Assembly (NCBI GenBank): GCA_030628155.1
Contig: DAOVRL010000089.1
Span: 1-17,802, forward strand
Source: DAOVRL01 sp023128595
GTDB taxonomy: Bacteria > Planctomycetota > Phycisphaerae > Sedimentisphaerales > Anaerobacaceae
Reading direction: 5' to 3'
Length of the DNA stretch: 17,802 bases
Numbering within the stretch: the stretch's first letter is position 1; each line of letters starts with the position of its first letter. The notes beneath the pieces are model-generated. The model saw only the letters and a program-made list of their open reading frames with translations. It made no database searches and was not told the DNA's origin. A program made the position numbers and the translations under genes. Shown here in pieces: positions 13,544 through 17,802 of the stretch.

Positions 13544-16219
13544 CTAATTGTACATGAAATAGACAGTTGCGTTGCAGTCGGTATCTACTTTGACGCGGAC
13601 CCAGTGTGCGGAGAACGCATCGGGAAACTCGTGGTGCTCGTAGGCGTTGCGGGCGGGGACCGAGATAGCCTGATATTTCTTCCAGGTTCCGTTGCCGAGG
13701 AAATCAACCTCAATGGTAAAGTGGACGGTCGAATTTGCATCGTGGGCAAGATGGACGACTTTCTTATCGAACCCGGTCATAAGGAACGGGTCTGAGACGT
13801 CTCCGGCCTTTACGGGTGTTTTCCACCAGGGTCCACCCCATCCGGCGGGCTTGCCCATCCGCCAGAGGTCGTCGATATTGCCGAACCACAGGCCCGACTG
13901 CGGCTGACCCTCATCGTGGTCTATCTGGTCGCCCGCCATTACAAAAAGACCCCGCCAATAGCAGAAATCCGGCACAACGCGAAGATGGCTGCAGATCGGA
14001 CGAATGCCCCAGAGCTTGCCTTCATAGACAAGCGCCGGCAGATCATAGAACATTCCGTGCACGTCCATCAGGAACCGCTCGGTCTGCGCGTGGCGAATCC
14101 GCATCCACTCGGTATTCCACGTATGGTCCCATCGGTGGCTGGCCTTTGGCAGCAGGTATCGGGACCATTTGCCGCGATTGAACACCCTCAGAATAACCGA
14201 CGACTTATTCCAGCCTGTCGCAAAGATCACAGTCCCGCCGTACCCCGGACCTCCTCCGCCGCCTACTCCAATAAAGGGGTTTCGCTCGATGACCGTCCAC
14301 TTCTTGCCGTCCCATTCGGCGAGGCGTCCGGCGTTGCGTTGTCCAAGAAACTCCTTCTCATCGTACGTATTATTCGCCACGACCACTCGCCCGGCCGCAC
14401 TGAAAGCACCCTTGAAATGCGCCTTTGTCCCTTTCGGAAGCTCCAGCTCCTTGACCAGGTTGAACAGCCTCTCGGCCTCCAACGTATGAACGTCCACCTC
14501 CCAAAAGCCGCCCTCCATACCAAGGAAATAGACCTTGTTCTTCGGGTCCGTCAGATGAGTTACGGTGGCGGTCAGTCGATACCGCTTGAGTGCCTCGATA
14601 GTACGGACGTTGCCGTCGGCGTCAATTGCGTGCGGCCCGATGAATGCCTGGCCCGAAGGCCAATGCGCCATCCGGTTTGCAAACGTCCCCGTGACGGAGG
14701 CCGGATAACGACGCATCGTCATATCGTCGCTGATCTCGTAGAGTCCTAAGCCTTGGCCCCTGATATGGGAAACATAGCCAACGGCCCACAGCTTTTCCGC
14801 CCACGGAATCAGGGCTCCGATGCCGGCCTCGGAGTCGCTGCCGAGTCCTTTGGCCATCACCGCCATCTTCGGGAAGACACCCTTGACCTGAATCGGCTCC
14901 TGCGGGGCAGCCGCAGACTGCCGGTCATTCTCTTCGAGGTGCATGAGGTATCGACAAAGTGCCTCGGCAAGATGACGCCCGAATGCCCTGGCGGCATCGG
15001 CGGTAACGGCCCGGCCCCGGACGTTGGCATAGGGTATTTCGATTGTTGTCGCGAGGGTTACGCCTTCGAGTCCTGCCGCCCACCTGCTGCAGCTTTTGCC
15101 GCCGCGATAGTTCCCGGACGTGTTCCAGGCCAGGCCAAACGGCAGGTTATCCGCGTCGTCATAAGGTAGCGAACTGCTCCGGCCGTCCGTACGCAGCATC
15201 GCGCCGAATTTGCGCTGGCGGGCCCACATATCCTCATCGGCACTGCCGACCAGATAGATAACTTCGTTGTGCGGCCCGCTGATGTACGGGCAGTGCAAGT
15301 CCAATGTCACCCTCAGCTTGCCGTTCGACCAGTTCGGCACAAAGGTCCGAAGCGCAGCGACCGACGGATAAATACTCTTGGCTATGTAGTCTCGATTATG
15401 GTCGTGGGGGCGGCGGTTCTTGCCCTGGTCGCCATTCTCGACGCCGTCCTTATCCATAAAGGGGACCGCCATGAGCTCGGCGTTGCGGCGGAACCACTGT
15501 CCGAGCGCGTCATTGGCGAGGACTGCATCGAGCAGACCTTCCAAAACATAACTGGCAATCGACTCACAGGCGTGGTGACGTGCGGTCAGTAATACGCGAT
15601 GCCTGGCCGCCCCATCCATCCTGCCGGCGTGCAATCGCTCAACACCCCTGCCGTTGCGAGTGCTGCAAAGCCGGCGCACCGACAGGTGCGGATCGTCTGC
15701 GTGGCGTTTCAAAAATGCCTTGAGGTCTGCGTATTGATAAGGTATTGCAAAGCAGAACCGTACCTTATTCGGCTCTGAAGCGAACGTATAGCTAAACGAG
15801 GCGTCTTTCACGGCGTCGGCTCCCAGCCAGGACCAGGTCCTGCCGGCGTCGAGGCTCACCGCCGGTCCTCGCACGCCGATCGGATTCTTGTCGGTGAATT
15901 CGAACCGCAGCGTCCGCCCTGCCGCACCTCTGACCCGAAAGTTCCAGTAGAACCACCATCCCTCCGTATCACGCAAGTCCTGCTTAATATACACCGTATG
16001 GGCTTCAATGCGTCCGACAATGATATTGCCGCCCGGGAAATTGGCGTCAACGATGATCCGGCCGGCACGTGCCTGTACAGAATCAAGACCCTGAGCCTGC
16101 TCACACCCGCCGGCGATGACCACCAACATAACAGCCAGAACAAGCCAACCTCTGTAATTAAAGCGAATATCCGCCGGGCCGCGCGTTCGGGCACCCGACA
16201 ATACGCCCTGATGTTTCAT
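13544..16219 (-). CDS. Lipoprotein M14-type zinc carboxypeptidase fused to a large propeller-like domain
   Basis: 891 residues. After a 23-residue polar N-terminus comes a hydrophobic segment (about 24-38) and a lipobox-like AGGC (C39). Residues about 52-165 form a beta-rich domain like the N-terminal domain of cytosolic-type carboxypeptidases (GWWFYWNFRVRG). The M14 catalytic domain (about 170-430) shows the zinc ligands H216 and E219 in RHHACES and H309 in LDLHCP, the substrate motif NRDY (275-278) and catalytic E394 in TTIEIPYAN, so it looks active. Residues about 450-891 are a separate, WD/YVTN-like or propeller-like region (LWAVGYVSH, GLYEISDD, NKVYFLGMEGG, RLAEWDGKKW). They end in a beta domain (DPFLMTGFDKK, FSAHWVRVK, YFMYN) of a kind I recall from uncharacterised planctomycete proteins. 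The ATG follows GGGAAG. It has its own promoter. The role is probably extracellular peptide or glycopeptide trimming. Confidence 0.82.
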   Translation of the reverse strand: MKHQGVLSGARTRGPADIRFNYRGWLVLAVMLVVIAGGCEQAQGLDSVQARAGRIIVDANFPGGNIIVGRIEAHTVYIKQDLRDTEGWWFYWNFRVRGAAGRTLRFEFTDKNPIGVRGPAVSLDAGRTWSWLGADAVKDASFSYTFASEPNKVRFCFAIPYQYADLKAFLKRHADDPHLSVRRLCSTRNGRGVERLHAGRMDGAARHRVLLTARHHACESIASYVLEGLLDAVLANDALGQWFRRNAELMAVPFMDKDGVENGDQGKNRRPHDHNRDYIAKSIYPSVAALRTFVPNWSNGKLRVTLDLHCPYISGPHNEVIYLVGSADEDMWARQRKFGAMLRTDGRSSSLPYDDADNLPFGLAWNTSGNYRGGKSCSRWAAGLEGVTLATTIEIPYANVRGRAVTADAARAFGRHLAEALCRYLMHLEENDRQSAAAPQEPIQVKGVFPKMAVMAKGLGSDSEAGIGALIPWAEKLWAVGYVSHIRGQGLGLYEISDDMTMRRYPASVTGTFANRMAHWPSGQAFIGPHAIDADGNVRTIEALKRYRLTATVTHLTDPKNKVYFLGMEGGFWEVDVHTLEAERLFNLVKELELPKGTKAHFKGAFSAAGRVVVANNTYDEKEFLGQRNAGRLAEWDGKKWTVIERNPFIGVGGGGGPGYGGTVIFATGWNKSSVILRVFNRGKWSRYLLPKASHRWDHTWNTEWMRIRHAQTERFLMDVHGMFYDLPALVYEGKLWGIRPICSHLRVVPDFCYWRGLFVMAGDQIDHDEGQPQSGLWFGNIDDLWRMGKPAGWGGPWWKTPVKAGDVSDPFLMTGFDKKVVHLAHDANSTVHFTIEVDFLGNGTWKKYQAISVPARNAYEHHEFPDAFSAHWVRVKVDTDCNATVYFMYN

Positions 16220-16284
16220 AGTGACTTCCCTTTGAAAGAGTTTCCATTTATGCCAAAAAGGACGTTGGATAAAGAACGAGCCAC

Positions 16285-16313
16285 AATGTATTACGCCGAC
16301 TCGGCTATGTCAA
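16285..16313 (-). promoter_or_regulatory. Promoter for the M14 fusion gene
   Basis: On the minus strand a perfect TTGACA (16313-16308) is followed after 17 bases by TACATT (16290-16285, four of six). The start near 16278 gives a leader of about 60 nt. Confidence 0.55.
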
Positions 16314-16366
16314 CCCCGCCGCAGCAGAACGTACACTCCGGCATCCCGAGCGTTCGCCGGTTAACT

Positions 16367-16405
16367 AAAAACGGGGCCTATACCGAACTAATCAGTATAG
16401 GCCCC
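16367..16405 (-). terminator. Intrinsic terminator of the LamG gene
   Basis: An 11-base perfect stem, GGGGCCTATAC with GTATAGGCCCC (16373-16405), is followed on the minus strand by GTTTTT (16372-16367). It lies about 65 bases past the stop of the LamG gene and separates it from the M14 fusion gene. Confidence 0.85.
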
Positions 16406-16469
16406 GGACTGGTGCGAATCCTCTCGGCTGTCCCATCAGGGAAGCCAAGTTAGCTGCTTTCAACGCCGA

Positions 16470-17802
16470 TTAGGGAAACATATCCTCATCAAGCCATACG
16501 TTCATCAATTCAGCGTAGTCCTTGAAGTTCACCTTCCTGGAGCCCTCCACCTCACCGGCATACAACTCTGCAGGCGAGAGCACCGGGCGATAGTCGCTTA
16601 CGCTACCTAAGGTTCCGTCCATAATGCTCGCAATCTCAGTCTGCGATAGGCCCTTGTCGTAGATGCGGACGTCATCGATCAGGCCGACGAAGAAGTAATT
16701 GTGAGCAGGTGTCTCATTCGCCCCTGCACCAACCAAAAGCTCTTCCGCATCGTTCACCATAAAGGAGGTGCCCGTTGCTTCGCCGACCAATGCTCGATCT
16801 ACGTATAATCGTTTTGTACCGTTAACAAATACCGCCGCCAGGTGAACCCACTGGCCGGCGTTCACACTTGGCCCGGTTATCCCATGCCATCCCGTACCAG
16901 TCCCGGTCCAGAACTCCCACACGTCGCCGGGAGTTGCATAAATAATGTAACCTCTTTGAGGATAGTCATTCCGGCAGCTGAGCGCAGCTCTATAACCAGT
17001 ACTTCCGAAGGCAACATTGGCCCAGAGGCTTGCTGTGAAACGTTCCTGCGGGTTCAAGAAATCACTGTACGGTACGCTCATCTCGTCACCGACACCGTCA
17101 AATTCTAACGCACCGCTTCCTACATGCCCCGCCACCCACAGCGGGTCACCATTAAGGGTGCCATGATTGCCCTTGCCGGAGCTGTCGTTGGCGTCGCCGT
17201 CAAACTTGTACCAGGCCATCAGTGGAGGGCCGACGCGGTCGCTGGCGAGCCAGTCGCGGGACATTACGTCGAGCTCTTTGTAGTCGATGACGCAATCGCC
17301 GTTGGGGTCGCCTTCGGGAGCGAAATCAGCCAAGGCGAAATCGGCATCACGACGCGAGAGAATACACCTTGGGGCATACAGCCTGATATCGTCAAAGTAA
17401 ATCAGGCCCGAACCGCCGGGCGTTGTAGCGATCGGATTGCCAAAGCCGATAGTCATGCTGCTGACATTCGCCACATTCACGCCGCCGTCGTCGAAGTCCT
17501 GAAGGTCGATGTTCCACTGGTACCACGAGGTCTTATCGATGTCACACGGATCTTCGTCGGCATAGTCGCCGTAGGTTACGGTCGCCTTGCCGCCGGCGCC
17601 GTCGGTTAGCTCAACCCACATCGACTCAATCGAATTGCCCGTCATGCCGTAGAACTGCAGCACCAGCGCCTCGGCGCCGGCTACAGTCCAGTCCGAGCCG
17701 ATGCCTGATGCCAAATCGGCAATGTTAGCCGTGGCCACCGAATAAAAGGCCCTGGCCTCCTGCTCGCCGCTGCAGGGATTCGTAATCGTACCGTCGTTGT
17801 CA
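16470..17802 (-). CDS. Exported LamG-domain protein with dockerin-like motifs, N-terminus beyond the window
   Basis: 443 residues are visible and the reading frame stays open to the window edge, so the true start is outside; an internal GTG at 17738 is not a credible start. Residue numbers here count from that GTG. Residues 1-125 are a beta-rich carbohydrate-binding-like domain ending in YFDDIRLY. A dockerin-like, calcium-loop motif follows at 143-164 (GDPNGDCVIDYKELDVMSRDWL). A LamG/concanavalin-like domain spans about 174-362, opening with AWYKFDGDANDSSGKGNHG and ending GLIDDVRIYDKGLS. A second half-motif of the same type (VNFKDYAELMNVWL) closes the protein at 403-416. Such proteins are exported adhesins or polysaccharide-binding proteins; binding target unknown. 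It ends in a strong terminator. Confidence 0.9.
   Translation of the reverse strand, partial: DNDGTITNPCSGEQEARAFYSVATANIADLASGIGSDWTVAGAEALVLQFYGMTGNSIESMWVELTDGAGGKATVTYGDYADEDPCDIDKTSWYQWNIDLQDFDDGGVNVANVSSMTIGFGNPIATTPGGSGLIYFDDIRLYAPRCILSRRDADFALADFAPEGDPNGDCVIDYKELDVMSRDWLASDRVGPPLMAWYKFDGDANDSSGKGNHGTLNGDPLWVAGHVGSGALEFDGVGDEMSVPYSDFLNPQERFTASLWANVAFGSTGYRAALSCRNDYPQRGYIIYATPGDVWEFWTGTGTGWHGITGPSVNAGQWVHLAAVFVNGTKRLYVDRALVGEATGTSFMVNDAEELLVGAGANETPAHNYFFVGLIDDVRIYDKGLSQTEIASIMDGTLGSVSDYRPVLSPAELYAGEVEGSRKVNFKDYAELMNVWLDEDMFP

Noticed and set aside
13916..14749. 277-codon plus-strand frame opposite the M14 fusion gene
   Set aside because: It mirrors the coding frame of the minus-strand gene and has no start signal or recognisable domain.

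Overview
The window looks like a piece of a planctomycete-type genome (Planctomycetota, probably the Phycisphaerae/Sedimentisphaerales side). This is an inference from gene style. It carries several Tat-exported lipoprotein sulfatases, an exported LamG protein with dockerin-like 'GDxNGD' motifs, a free-standing HNH-AP2 gene, and intergenic DNA full of short dispersed repeats and hairpins. No rRNA or tRNA gene was recognised, so the placement rests on protein families only.

Layout. (1) 1-592: non-coding, with what looks like the 3' end (domains V and VI) of a group II intron on the minus strand and a degenerate minisatellite. (2) 593-3446: a near-consensus promoter, a leader of about 110 nt, and pyruvate phosphate dikinase (+). 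(3) 3447-4207: repeat-rich spacer with a 7-bp minisatellite, layered dispersed repeats, a 110-bp inverted-repeat element with two internal hairpins, and 10-bp repeats. (4) 4208-6982: a less GC-rich accessory block (+) with an exported coiled-coil protein of unknown function, then a translationally coupled pair made of a RecG/Schlafen-like GHKL ATPase missing its usual N-terminal half and a ParA-type ATPase. (5) 7346-8020: an HNH-AP2 gene (-) with its own promoter. (6) 8135-8543: a cluster of palindromic elements. (7) 8544-17802: an all-minus-strand export and catabolic locus. In transcription order it holds a LamG protein (cut by the window edge), a lipoprotein fusing an M14 metallocarboxypeptidase to a large propeller-like domain, and three S1-type sulfatases.

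How the genes fit together. The sulfatases, the lipoprotein peptidase and the LamG protein are all predicted to be exported, which fits degradation of sulfated glycans or glycoproteins outside the cytoplasm. The sulfatase-maturing enzyme (FGE or anSME) is not in the window. The LamG gene ends in a good intrinsic terminator. The peptidase and the first-transcribed sulfatase each have a sigma70-like promoter with a 17-bp spacer. The other two sulfatases show no clear promoter and are probably read through. PPDK is a central-carbon gene with no link to either accessory block.

The most notable points are these. A 194-bp tandem duplication gives the middle sulfatase a second start codon and Tat signal, forming a 65-codon ORF whose stop overlaps the true start. 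The same gene carries an AT-rich stretch, similar to intergenic repeats, in frame. Two sulfatases have GKWGLG where GKWHLG is usual. The ATPase/ParA pair is conserved in style but truncated. The spacers contain hairpins with a shared loop and shared 3' flank but different stems.
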